NCBI RefSeq assembly: GCF_001746295.1
Contig: NZ_MJAH01000026.1
Location: 1-64,000 of the forward strand
DNA length: 64,000 nucleotides
From: Streptomyces sp. LUP47B
Lineage (GTDB): Bacteria > Actinomycetota > Actinomycetes > Streptomycetales > Streptomycetaceae
Direction of reading: 5' to 3'
Part shown: positions 18,932 through 27,258 of the stretch, piece by piece
Layout: each line of letters starts with the position of its first letter
How positions within the stretch are numbered: position 1 is the stretch's first letter
The notes under the pieces: model-generated
Told to the model about the DNA's origin: nothing
Database searches by the model: none
What the model saw: only the letters and a program-made list of their open reading frames with translations
Made by a program: the position numbers and the translations under genes

Positions 18932-19930
18932 ATGACCTCCACGTTCCTCGCAGACAAGCGGAGCGGTCCGGGCACCGATCTCCCGCCCCCGGAATCGGTC
19001 AGGGCCCGGGGGCGGGGCCGACGGCGCGTACTGCACTGGCTGACCGCGGTCGGTTTCCAACTGCCCGCCCTGGTGCTGTTCATCGGCATGGTCCTGCTGC
19101 CGATGCTGTTCGCGCTGTACGCCGCGTTCTTCCGGTGGGGCGGCTTCGGCATGCCCTCCGACTACGTCGGCACGGACAACTTCACCCAGCTCTTCGACAA
19201 CCCGGTCTTCCTGGGCGACCTGTGGCGCTGCCTGGTCCTGGTCGTGCTGTCCCTCGCGTTCCAACTGCCGTTCGCGCTCGCCATGGCGGTCCTCCTCAAC
19301 CAGAAGCTGCGCGGCAGAGCCGTCTACCGGATGCTCTTCTTCGCGCCCTACGTCCTGTCCGAGGCGATCACCGGCGTGCTGTTCAGCATGGTCTTCGCCC
19401 CGGACTCGGGACTCGCCGACCACATCTTCGGCGCGGTCGGCCTGGACGGCGTGGGCGGGCTGTGGTTCGCCGATCCCTCCTACGTCATGGCGACGCTCTT
19501 CCTGGTCATGATGTGGAAGTACTTCGGCTTCCACATGATGCTCTACCTGGCCGGACTCCAGTCCATTCCAAGGGAGTTGACCGAGGCGGCCCTCATCGAC
19601 GGCGCCGGCGCCTGGCAGCGGTTCCGCAACGTCACCCTGCCGCTGCTCGCGCCCACCCTGCGGATCAGCATCTTCCTGTCCGTGATCGGTTCGATCCAGC
19701 TCTTCGACCTGGTGTGGGTGGTCACCCAGGGCGGCCCCGACCACCACTCCGAGACCATGGCCGTGACCATGTTCCAGTACGGGTTCAAGCGCTACCAGGT
19801 CGGCTACGCCAGCGCGATCAGCGTGGTCATGTTCGGCATCTGCCTCGTCTTCGCCCTCGCCTACCAGCGGTTCGTGCTCCGCCGCGACCTCGAAGGTGCC
19901 ACCACGACGATGAGGGGGGACGGCAAGTGA
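18932..19930 (+). CDS. ABC sugar importer permease (MalF-type)
   Basis: A 332-residue permease with a charged N-terminal tail (about 1-40) and six hydrophobic helices. The EAA loop is ELTEAALIDGAGAWQRFRNV then TLPLLAP at about residues 210-236, which docks the ATPase. It starts 6 bases after the binding-protein stop and its own stop overlaps the next permease start by 4 bases (GTGA). The pair forms the membrane channel of the xylo-oligosaccharide importer inferred from the neighbours. Confidence 0.92.
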   Translation: MTSTFLADKRSGPGTDLPPPESVRARGRGRRRVLHWLTAVGFQLPALVLFIGMVLLPMLFALYAAFFRWGGFGMPSDYVGTDNFTQLFDNPVFLGDLWRCLVLVVLSLAFQLPFALAMAVLLNQKLRGRAVYRMLFFAPYVLSEAITGVLFSMVFAPDSGLADHIFGAVGLDGVGGLWFADPSYVMATLFLVMMWKYFGFHMMLYLAGLQSIPRELTEAALIDGAGAWQRFRNVTLPLLAPTLRISIFLSVIGSIQLFDLVWVVTQGGPDHHSETMAVTMFQYGFKRYQVGYASAISVVMFGICLVFALAYQRFVLRRDLEGATTTMRGDGK

Positions 19931-20760
19931 CCGCCCGCAAGACCACCGCACGGACCCTGCCCCTGCACGTGATACTCGTCGCCGTCGGCGCGGTGATGGT
20001 CGTACCCCTGGTGTACGCCGTCCTGTCCGGCTTCAAGTCCACCGACGAGCTCTCCAGCAACCCCTTCGGGCTGCCGAAGCACTGGCTGACCAGCAACTAC
20101 ACCGACATCCTGGCCGGCGGTGACTTCTGGCGGCTGCTCGGCAGCAGCACGCTGATCGCGGTCGGTACGACGGTGCTGGTGGTCGCCGCGTCGGCGCTGG
20201 CCGCGTTCTCCTTCGCGCGGTTCGCCTTCCGGGGGCGGGAGGCGCTGTTCACGCTCTTCACGATGGGGCTGATGTTCCCCTTCGCGGTGGCGGTGCTCCC
20301 GCTGTTCCTGTTGCTGCGCTCGCTCGGCCTGCTGGACAACCCGCTGGGCGTGATCCTGCCGCAGGCCGCCTTCGGGCTGCCGATGACGATCATCATCCTG
20401 CGCGCCTTCTTCCGGGAGATCCCCGGTGAGCTGGAGGAGGCGGCCACTCTCGACGGGTGCAGCCCGTTCGCGTTCTTCTGGCGCGTCCTGCTGCCGATGG
20501 CACGGCCCGCGCTCGGAACCGTCTCGGTGCTCGCCGTCGTGACCAGCTGGAACAACTTCATGCTGCCGCTGCTCGTGTTCACCGACAACACGTGGTGGAC
20601 GCTTCCCATCGGTGTGCAGCAGTTCCAGGGCCAGTACTCCGCGGAGTACGCCCGCGTCTTCGCCTATCTCGTCCTGGCGATGGTTCCCGCCCTCGCCTTC
20701 TACTCGGTCGCTGAGCGCCAGCTCGTCGGCGGCCTCACCGCCGGTGCCACGAAGGGCTGA
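19927..20760 (+). CDS. ABC sugar importer permease (MalG-type)
   Basis: A 277-residue permease with six hydrophobic helices and an EAA loop (ELEEAATLDGCSPFAFFWRV then LLPMARP, about residues 173-199). It starts at GTG 19927, which overlaps the stop of the upstream permease; the longer open frame upstream is a shadow. The next gene, the xylanase, starts 54 bases later and may be read on the same transcript. Confidence 0.92.
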   Translation: MTARKTTARTLPLHVILVAVGAVMVVPLVYAVLSGFKSTDELSSNPFGLPKHWLTSNYTDILAGGDFWRLLGSSTLIAVGTTVLVVAASALAAFSFARFAFRGREALFTLFTMGLMFPFAVAVLPLFLLLRSLGLLDNPLGVILPQAAFGLPMTIIILRAFFREIPGELEEAATLDGCSPFAFFWRVLLPMARPALGTVSVLAVVTSWNNFMLPLLVFTDNTWWTLPIGVQQFQGQYSAEYARVFAYLVLAMVPALAFYSVAERQLVGGLTAGATKG

Positions 20761-20814
20761 CCCCGGCGCTTCGAAAAGTACGGCTCACCCCGCCCGCACG
20801 TGAGGAGTCGCACC

Positions 20815-21849
20815 ATGCACAAGAACCGTCTCAGACTCGCCGGCGTCCTGGCCGCAGTGGTGGTCGCGGCCGCCGCTCCCACCGCCCAGGCCCACGGCAA
20901 ACCGTCCACTCTCGCCGACCTCGCGCAGCGCCACGGCCGCTACTTCGGCAGCGCGACCGACAACCCCGAACTCGTCGACGGGCCGTACAAGAAGATCCTC
21001 GGCAGCGAGTTCGACCAGATCACGCCGGGCAACGGCATGAAGTGGTACGCCACCGAACCCGAGCAGGGGGTCTTCGACTGGACCAACGGCGACGAGATCG
21101 TGAACCTCGCCCGCGCGAACCACCAGAAGGTGCGCGGGCACACCCTCGTGTGGCACAGCCAGTTGCCCGACTGGATCACCTCGCGCGAGTGGACGGCGTC
21201 TGAGCTGAGGCCCGTGCTGAAGAAGCACATCCAGACCGAGGTGCGGCACTACCGGGGCAAGGTCTTCGCGTGGGACGTCGTCAACGAGGCGTTCAACGAG
21301 GACGGCACCTACCGCGAGACCGTCTTCTACAAGACCCTCGGCCCCGGCTACATCGCCGACGCGCTGCGCTGGGCCCGCCAGGCCGATCCCAAGGTCAAGC
21401 TCTACCTCAACGACTACAACATCGAGGGGATCGGGGCGAAGAGCGACGCCTACTACACCCTGGCCAAGGAGCTGAAGGCGCAGGGCGTCCCGCTCGACGG
21501 CATCGGTCTCCAGACCCACCTGGCGCTCCAGTACGGCTATCCGACCACGCTGGAGGACAACCTCCGCCGCTTCTCCAAGCTGGGCCTCGACACCGCGCTC
21601 ACCGAGGTCGACATCCGGATGATCCTGCCCGCGACCGAGGAGAAGCTGGCCCAACAGGCGCAGTGGTACGCCGACTTGACCGACGCCTGTCTCGCGGTGC
21701 GCCGGTGTGTCGGGATCACCATCTGGGACTACACCGACAAGTACAGCTGGATCCCCGCCTTCTTCGAGGGCCAGGGGGCCGCGCTGCCCTGGGACGAGCA
21801 GCTCCAGCCGAAGCCGGCGTACTACGCGATCCGGGCGGCGCTGAAGTAG
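20815..21849 (+). CDS. Secreted endo-1,4-beta-xylanase, GH10
   Basis: A 344-residue secreted enzyme: a Sec signal peptide of about 26 residues (MHKNRLRLAGVLAAVVVAAA...AQA) and one GH10 TIM barrel without any carbohydrate-binding module. The acid/base Glu is in WDVVNEAFNE (about residue 158) and the nucleophile Glu in ALTEVDIRM (about residue 264); ITPGNGMKWYATEPEQG, GHTLVWHSQLPDW and ITIWDYTDKYSW are also present. It cleaves internal xylan linkages outside the cell. ATG 20815 has GAGGAG upstream. Position after the importer genes suggests co-regulation by the nearby LacI protein. Confidence 0.95.
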   Translation: MHKNRLRLAGVLAAVVVAAAAPTAQAHGKPSTLADLAQRHGRYFGSATDNPELVDGPYKKILGSEFDQITPGNGMKWYATEPEQGVFDWTNGDEIVNLARANHQKVRGHTLVWHSQLPDWITSREWTASELRPVLKKHIQTEVRHYRGKVFAWDVVNEAFNEDGTYRETVFYKTLGPGYIADALRWARQADPKVKLYLNDYNIEGIGAKSDAYYTLAKELKAQGVPLDGIGLQTHLALQYGYPTTLEDNLRRFSKLGLDTALTEVDIRMILPATEEKLAQQAQWYADLTDACLAVRRCVGITIWDYTDKYSWIPAFFEGQGAALPWDEQLQPKPAYYAIRAALK

Positions 21850-22163
21850 GGGACGGCGGGGGCCTACGCGACTCCCGTCGACTCGGCGGTGCGCTTCCGT
21901 CGGGCCCTGGCCGGAGAAGCGCGCTCCGGGCGACGCGGTGGCTCGATGGGGTGCGCCGGTGGCCGGCTCGGGCCGCTCGGCCGCCTCGTGCAGCGGTTGG
22001 CGGTGGTGGGCCGGCCCGGGACGCCGACCACCACCCATGGGTCGGCGGCGGGCCAAGCTCCCGACCCGCCTCCCTCGGAGCCTCTCTCCGCAGCAGGCGC
22101 TGCATCGCCAGGGCGCGGGTGGCCTCGGGCGGTGCGCCCGAGGGGTGCCCAGCGGGTCCGGCC

Positions 22164-22825
22164 GGTGGTGCGGGGCCGGGCAGGCGTGCCGGGACAGCGG
22201 CTCGACCCAACGGACGGGCTGGACCCGTGCGGGGATGGCCGGTGGTGCGGGGCTGGCAGGCGTGCTCGTGTCTGCCCGGATGGCTGCCTGATCCGCCGTC
22301 CGGCTGGACCCATATGCGGATGGTTGGTGGTGCGGGGACGGGCGGGGGTGCTCATGCCTGCCGGGACGGCGGCTCGGCCGATCGGACGGGCTGGACCCTT
22401 ATGGGGATGGCCGGTGGTGCGGGGCTGGCAGGCATGCTCGTGTCTGCCGGGATGGCCGCCTGATCCGCCGGACCGGCTGGACCCATATGCGGACGGCTGG
22501 TGGTGCGGGGACGGGCAGGCGTGCTCATGCCTGCCGGGACGGCGGCTCGGCCGATCGGACGGGCTGGACCCGTACGGGGATGGCCGGTGGTACGGGGCTG
22601 GCAGGCATGCTCGTGTCTGCCGGGATGGCCGCCTGATCCGCCGGACCGGCTGGACCCATATGCGGACGGCTGGTGGTGCGGGGACGGGCAGGCGTGCTCA
22701 TGCCTGCCCGGACAGCGGCTCGACCGACCGGATGGGCTGGACCCGTATGGGGATGGCCGGTGGTGCGGATGGGCAGGTCTCGTGTCTGTCGGGATGGTCG
22801 CCTGATCCGTCGGACCGGCCGTGGG
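22164..22825. repeat. Eight-copy tandem repeat (86/87 bp units) with a conserved hairpin
   Basis: Units begin with GGTGGTGCGGGG at 22164, 22241, 22326, 22413, 22499, 22586, 22672 and 22759. Two alternating types give an 86/87-bp unit and a 173-bp higher-order period. Most units hold a near-palindrome, GGCAGGC(A/G)TG then CT then C(A/G)TG(C/T)CTGCC, in which changes keep pairing through G-C, A-T or G-T. The first unit lacks about 9 bases of this hairpin. Because 173 is not a multiple of three, the open frames across the array are not conserved, so it is non-coding. It lies between the convergent ends of the xylanase and lacI genes; 21850-22163 is similar GC-rich sequence without a gene. Confidence 0.88.
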
Positions 22826-22828
22826 GCG

Positions 22829-23866
22829 TCAGTGGATGGTCGGTGGGGCGGTGCTCGAGCGCACCACCAGCTCCGTGCCCAGCTCCACTCGTGGTGAGTC
22901 CGGGCGTTCGCCTCGGGCCAGTTTGAGGACCGTGCGGACGGCCAGCTTGCCCATGTCGGCGAGGGGCTGGCGCACGGTGGTCAGTGGGGGTGCCGACCAG
23001 CGGACTTCCGGAAGGTCGTCGAAACCCACCAGGCTCATGTCCTGCGGCACCCTCAGCCCGCGTCTCCTCAGCGCCTCGACCGCACCGAGGGCCATCTGGT
23101 CGCTGGCCGCGAAGACGGCGGTCGGCGGCTCGGGCAGCTCGAGGAGCTTCTCGCAGCCGGCGAAGCCGGACTCCGGGTGGAAGTCGCCGGGTACGACCAG
23201 GGACTCGTCGAAGGTGAGCCCGGCACCCTCGAGTGCGGCGCGGTAGCCGTCGTAGCGGGCCCGCGAGCACAGCAGCCGGGGCGGCCCCGCGATCAAACCG
23301 ATCCTGCGGTGCCCCAGCGACAGCAGGTGCTCGGTGGCCGCGAGCCCTCCCGACCAGTTGGCGGCGCCGATGGTGGGGGCGTCCAGCGCGGGGGACCCGG
23401 CCGGGTCGACGACCACCAGCGGGACGCCCAAGGCGCGCAGCTCGTCGTGGAGGACCGTGTCCAGCGCCGAGGTGACGAGGACGACCCCGTCGGAGGCGCG
23501 GGCGCGCAGATTTCGCATCCACTCGCGTGCGGTGCCCGAGCGGCCGTGGATCGCGGAGACGACGGTGCCGACGCCCTCCGCGTGGGCGACCTCCTCGACA
23601 CCGCGGATGATCTCCACGGCCCAGGGGCTGTCGAGGTCGTTGAAGACCAGGTCGAGCAGGGCGGCGCGGGTGCCGGGGGCCGCGGGGCGCTTGCGGTAGC
23701 CGTACTGCTGGAGCAGCTCCTCGACGCGGGCGCGGGTGTGCGGGGACACGTCCGACCGGCCGTTGACCACCCGGGACACCGTCGGCACCGAGACTCCGGC
23801 CTGCCGGGCGATCTCCGTGATGGTGACCCTGCCCCGGGGCTCGGCGCCGGCCTTGCCTGCTGTCAC
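22829..23866 (-). CDS. LacI-family repressor, probable xylan-utilisation regulator
   Basis: A 345-residue LacI-type regulator. The helix-turn-helix at about 14-35 (VTITEIARQAGVSVPTVSRV) and hinge helix are followed by a periplasmic-binding-protein-like sugar domain to the end. It is most likely the BxlR-type repressor of the adjacent importer/xylanase genes, released by xylo-oligosaccharides; the palindrome at 17567-17581 is its probable operator. GTG 23866 has GGAGG 7 bases upstream. Its own leader has a partial copy of the operator (CTCGAAACTTCC near 23891), hinting at autoregulation. Confidence 0.88.
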   Translation of the reverse strand: MTAGKAGAEPRGRVTITEIARQAGVSVPTVSRVVNGRSDVSPHTRARVEELLQQYGYRKRPAAPGTRAALLDLVFNDLDSPWAVEIIRGVEEVAHAEGVGTVVSAIHGRSGTAREWMRNLRARASDGVVLVTSALDTVLHDELRALGVPLVVVDPAGSPALDAPTIGAANWSGGLAATEHLLSLGHRRIGLIAGPPRLLCSRARYDGYRAALEGAGLTFDESLVVPGDFHPESGFAGCEKLLELPEPPTAVFAASDQMALGAVEALRRRGLRVPQDMSLVGFDDLPEVRWSAPPLTTVRQPLADMGKLAVRTVLKLARGERPDSPRVELGTELVVRSSTAPPTIH

Positions 23867-24044
23867 TTGCCCACCTCCGCGTCAAAGCCTCGAAACTTCC
23901 AGGAGTCTTCCGGAAAAGTGGGGTCATACACAAGGCGTCACAGGGAGTGATCGCCGTGGGACATGCGTCGGGGCCGGTGCGCGGACAGCCGCTGCGAGCC
24001 GGCCCCTCAGTTCTCCGGGCGGTACGGCGTCCGCCCGGGCGTTC

Positions 24045-24269
24045 TCAGGCGGCCGCCACCGCGAGCGGGCGGTGCGGCGCGATGACCCGGCCGTCGGGCA
24101 GGAGCTCACCGGTGTCCTCGAAGAGCAGAACGCCGTTGCACAGCAGGCTCCAGCCCTGTTCCGGGTGGTGCGCCACGAGGCGGGCGGACTCCCGGTCGGC
24201 GGAGGCGGCGGTGGGACACGGCGGCTGGTGCTGGCACATTGGTGGGATCTTTCGCTGTGTTGTGGTCAT
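24045..24269 (-). CDS. DUF5999 small protein
   Basis: A 74-residue protein of the Streptomyces DUF5999 family, recognised from MCQHQPPCPTA, ESARLVAHHPEQGWSLLCNG and VLLFEDTGELLPDGR. Its function is unknown; the cysteine cluster CQHQPPC is conserved. The ATG at 24269 has a G-rich ribosome site; the internal Met of MCQHQ (24239) is the usual family start but has no ribosome site here. The stretch 24270-24627 upstream holds no further gene that I can support. Confidence 0.8.
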   Translation of the reverse strand: MTTTQRKIPPMCQHQPPCPTAASADRESARLVAHHPEQGWSLLCNGVLLFEDTGELLPDGRVIAPHRPLAVAAA

Positions 24270-24627
24270 GACGTCCCCCGTTGCGATAACTCAGTCGGAA
24301 CCCAGTGTTGCCCTACGGGCGTCAATCCGCAGGTATTTCGCATCACCACTTCTTCACAGGTTGGAGACGCGTCACCCGGCCGGACGGTTCATCCCAACTG
24401 CACTGTCACTTCGGATGGTTCGCAGTGGCCGGATAGGGCTAGTCCACCTGGAGTCGGGCCCGAGTTCGGCTCGTCCGAGCAATTGTGCGCTCGTACGAGC
24501 AAATGGTCTTCTGTGTGATCCCTGGGGATTGTCTACGACCCTAATGGCACCGGAAACAAAGCCGTACCCCGCTACCCGGAATTCGGGGCGGGGTACGAGG
24601 GGCGTGGGCGTGCGCGCGGACGTGGAT

Positions 24628-25194
24628 TCAGGCGGGTGAGCCCAGCAGTGGGGCCGGAGTCACCCGATGGGCCAGTACCGGGAGCAGTTCGGCTGCCCGG
24701 TGCGGGCGGTGGGCGGCGATGCCGGGCGGAGCCGGTGCCAGCGGGACGAGCAGGTCGGTGGCGGCGAGGCGGCCTGTGCCTGCGTCCGCCGCGCAGTCGC
24801 CGTGCAACCACAACGCGAGCATGTACAGGCCCGGGATCGACAGCAGGCGCGGCTGATACGGCTGCTGCATCACCTCCGCCTGCCGCAGTGCCCGCTCGGT
24901 GGACGCGATGTAGGGGCCCTCGAAGAAGTGCGAGAAGGCCCAGCCGTCGGGGGTCAGCATGGTCTCGGCCGCGGCCACCGAGCGCTCACCGCAGCGGATC
25001 AGGAAACGCCACCCGGTCAGCCGGGTGGCGGTGCCGTCCAGGACGTGTACGGGTAGGGGCAGCTCGGGTGTGACAGGTCCCTGGGCGCGGAGCAGGGAGG
25101 GGGTCCGGGCCTCGCGGACCGCGGTGGGCGAGGCGAGTGCGGTGAGGACGGAACGAAGTGCTGGGGCGGGAGCCGGGAGGACATGCAGCGGCAT
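24628..25194 (-). CDS. Conserved hypothetical protein
   Basis: A 188-residue protein that I do not recognise. It has no signal peptide or clear membrane helix; the middle (RLTGWRFLIRCGERSVAAAE, then GWAFSHFFEGPYIASTERAL) looks like a compact alpha/beta fold. The start was taken at the ATG of MPLHVLPAPAP because GAGAGG lies about 8 bases upstream; the frame stays open 43 codons further, but that part is Pro/Ser-rich and unlikely. It may be a streptomycete-restricted regulator or developmental protein, but nothing in the sequence shows this. Confidence 0.65.
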   Translation of the reverse strand: MPLHVLPAPAPALRSVLTALASPTAVREARTPSLLRAQGPVTPELPLPVHVLDGTATRLTGWRFLIRCGERSVAAAETMLTPDGWAFSHFFEGPYIASTERALRQAEVMQQPYQPRLLSIPGLYMLALWLHGDCAADAGTGRLAATDLLVPLAPAPPGIAAHRPHRAAELLPVLAHRVTPAPLLGSPA

Positions 25195-25719
25195 GGTGGG
25201 TCGCCTCTCATTCGACAGGCACGGTGGCGCGAGGGCGGGGGCGGACGGCGCTGTCAGCTCACGAAGGTCAGAGAGGCGGGGGCCGGGGTCCGGTGACGCG
25301 GGTGCGGGTGAGGACTGCGGCACGTCACCTGACGGCAGGATCCAGGACCACGGGTGCCAACCCTCTGCCTTGTTCGCGAAGTTTATACGACATGTGTTCA
25401 GACAGTGTTTCGTCTAGCCGCTTCCAACGCGCGGGGCAAGGGGCCATTCGGTCGGCGATACGCGAGAATGATCCCGATACCGTGACTCTCCGCGGCGGTG
25501 ACCTCGGAAAATGCTCCGGAAGTGGTCGGCCAATTTTCGTCGGCGTTTTTCACGAGTTCTTCGGGGCACTTGAAACTGCTGAGTGCTCCATGCCGAGTGA
25601 ATGTGCCACCGGTCACTTCCGACAGGGTAGCGCGCTCGGGGCCGACGCGGGACGTTACCGATCGTTCCGGCTGGGCATCATCCCACCTGACTCATGACGC
25701 ATCGAGGAGGGACCCTTCG
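25195..25719. other. Divergent intergenic region, no gene seen
   Basis: This 525-base space lies between divergent genes. It has a locally AT-rich patch around 25378-25400 (GAAGTTTATACGACATGTG) that could hold a promoter, but I could not assign -35 and -10 boxes with confidence. No RNA gene or repeat was recognised. Confidence 0.4.
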
Positions 25720-27237
25720 ATGGGGGAGAAGGTCGTGGCAGGGCAGTTCGACCTGTCCGATCGCCAGCGCTACCGCGACAAGCTCCGCAGGTGCGTGACG
25801 GGGCTGGAGCGGCTCCTGGCGGAGCAGCGGTTCGATCGTCCCCAGAACCTGATGGGGCTGGAGATCGAATTGAATCTGGTCGGCACCGACGGTATGCCGA
25901 GAATGCTGAATGGAGAGGTCCTCGAACGCATCGCAAGCCGAGATTTCCAAACAGAACTCGCCATGTTCAACCTGGAAGTCAACATAGCCCCACACCGGTT
26001 GGGCGGCAGGGTATTCGACCGGCTCGCCGAGGAACTCCGGACCTCGCTGGCGTATGCCGACCGTAAAGCGGGCGAGGTCGACGCGGGAATCGTGATGATC
26101 GGCATTCTGCCCACCCTCGACCGGGACGACCTGGTCTCCTCCAACCTGTCCGACGTCGACCGCTACACCCTGCTCAACGACCAGATCGTGGCCGCCCGCG
26201 GTGAGGACTTCGTCCTCGACATCGACGGCGTGGAACGCCTCACCTGCACCTCGAAGTCGATCGCCCCGGAGGCGGCCTGCACCTCCGTGCAACTGCACCT
26301 CCAGGTCACGCCGGGACGTTTCGCCGACGTGTGGAACGCCGCGCAGGCGGTGGCCGGCGTGCAGATAGCCGTGGGCGCCAACTCGCCCTTCCTCTTCGGG
26401 CGCGAGCTGTGGTGCGAGTCCCGCCCGCCGCTCTTCCAGCAGTCCACGGACACCCGTCCGCCCGAGCTGCAGGCCCAGGGGGTGCGGCCGCGCACATGGT
26501 TCGGGGAGCGGTGGATCTCCTCGGCGTACGACCTCTTCGAGGAGAACCTGCGCTACTTCCCGGCCCTGCTGCCGATCTGCGACGAGGAGGACCCGCTGGA
26601 GGTCCTCGACCAGGGTGGAGTGCCCTCCCTCGCCGAACTCGTCCTGCACAACGGCACGGTGTACCGCTGGAACCGGCCCGTCTACGGCATCGCCGACGGC
26701 GTCCCGCACCTGCGCGTCGAGAACCGCGTGCTGCCCGCCGGCCCCACCATCACGGACGTCATCGCCAACGCGGCCTTCTACTACGGCCTCGTCCGCGCCC
26801 TCGCCGAGGAGCCGCGGCCGGTGTGGACCAGGCTTCCCTTCGAGGCGGCCGCGGCCAACTTCGACGCGGCCTGCCGGTACGGCATCGACGCGCGCATGGT
26901 CTGGCCCCGGCGCTCTCGCCACGGCGGCACGGTCGAGGTCGACGCGGTGACCCTCGTACGCGACGAACTGCTGCCGCTCGCCGACGCGGGCCTCGCCGGG
27001 TGGGGCGTCGAGCCCGCCGACCGGGACCTCTACCTCGGGGTGATCGAGGAGCGGTGCCGACGCCGGACCAACGGGGCGTCCTGGCAGACGGCGACGTTCC
27101 ACCGGGCACTGGAGGCGGGACTGTCCCGGGACGCGGCACTGGCGGCCACGACACGGCGGTACGGCGAGCTGATGCACCAGGGAGAGCCGGTGCACACCTG
27201 GCCGGTGGGGCTGCCGGAGCCGGTGCCGCTGGGGTGA
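25720..27237 (+). CDS. Glutamate-cysteine ligase family (GCS2-like) enzyme
   Basis: A 505-residue cytoplasmic protein of the carboxylate-amine ligase/GCS2 group. The early glutamates in NLMGLEIELNLV and FNLEVNIAPH are the typical metal/ATP-binding part of the fold, and the central SVQLHLQV...GANSPFLFGRELW and RVENRVLPAGPTITD segments also fit. Members join the gamma-carboxyl of glutamate to an amine; the true substrate here is not evident. ATG 25720 follows GAGGAGG by 9 bases, so the open frame upstream is not used. It is probably transcribed alone. Confidence 0.8.
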   Translation: MGEKVVAGQFDLSDRQRYRDKLRRCVTGLERLLAEQRFDRPQNLMGLEIELNLVGTDGMPRMLNGEVLERIASRDFQTELAMFNLEVNIAPHRLGGRVFDRLAEELRTSLAYADRKAGEVDAGIVMIGILPTLDRDDLVSSNLSDVDRYTLLNDQIVAARGEDFVLDIDGVERLTCTSKSIAPEAACTSVQLHLQVTPGRFADVWNAAQAVAGVQIAVGANSPFLFGRELWCESRPPLFQQSTDTRPPELQAQGVRPRTWFGERWISSAYDLFEENLRYFPALLPICDEEDPLEVLDQGGVPSLAELVLHNGTVYRWNRPVYGIADGVPHLRVENRVLPAGPTITDVIANAAFYYGLVRALAEEPRPVWTRLPFEAAAANFDAACRYGIDARMVWPRRSRHGGTVEVDAVTLVRDELLPLADAGLAGWGVEPADRDLYLGVIEERCRRRTNGASWQTATFHRALEAGLSRDAALAATTRRYGELMHQGEPVHTWPVGLPEPVPLG

Positions 27238-27258
27238 GGGCCCCGGCGATGCGCGGAG

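Noticed and set aside
22164..22825. CRISPR array
   Set aside because: Repeat units are directly adjacent and contain no unique spacers, and no cas genes are present.
21889..22926. Cys/Trp-rich open frames across the tandem repeat
   Set aside because: The 173-bp period is not a multiple of three, so the peptide repeat changes frame; better explained as a non-coding repeat.
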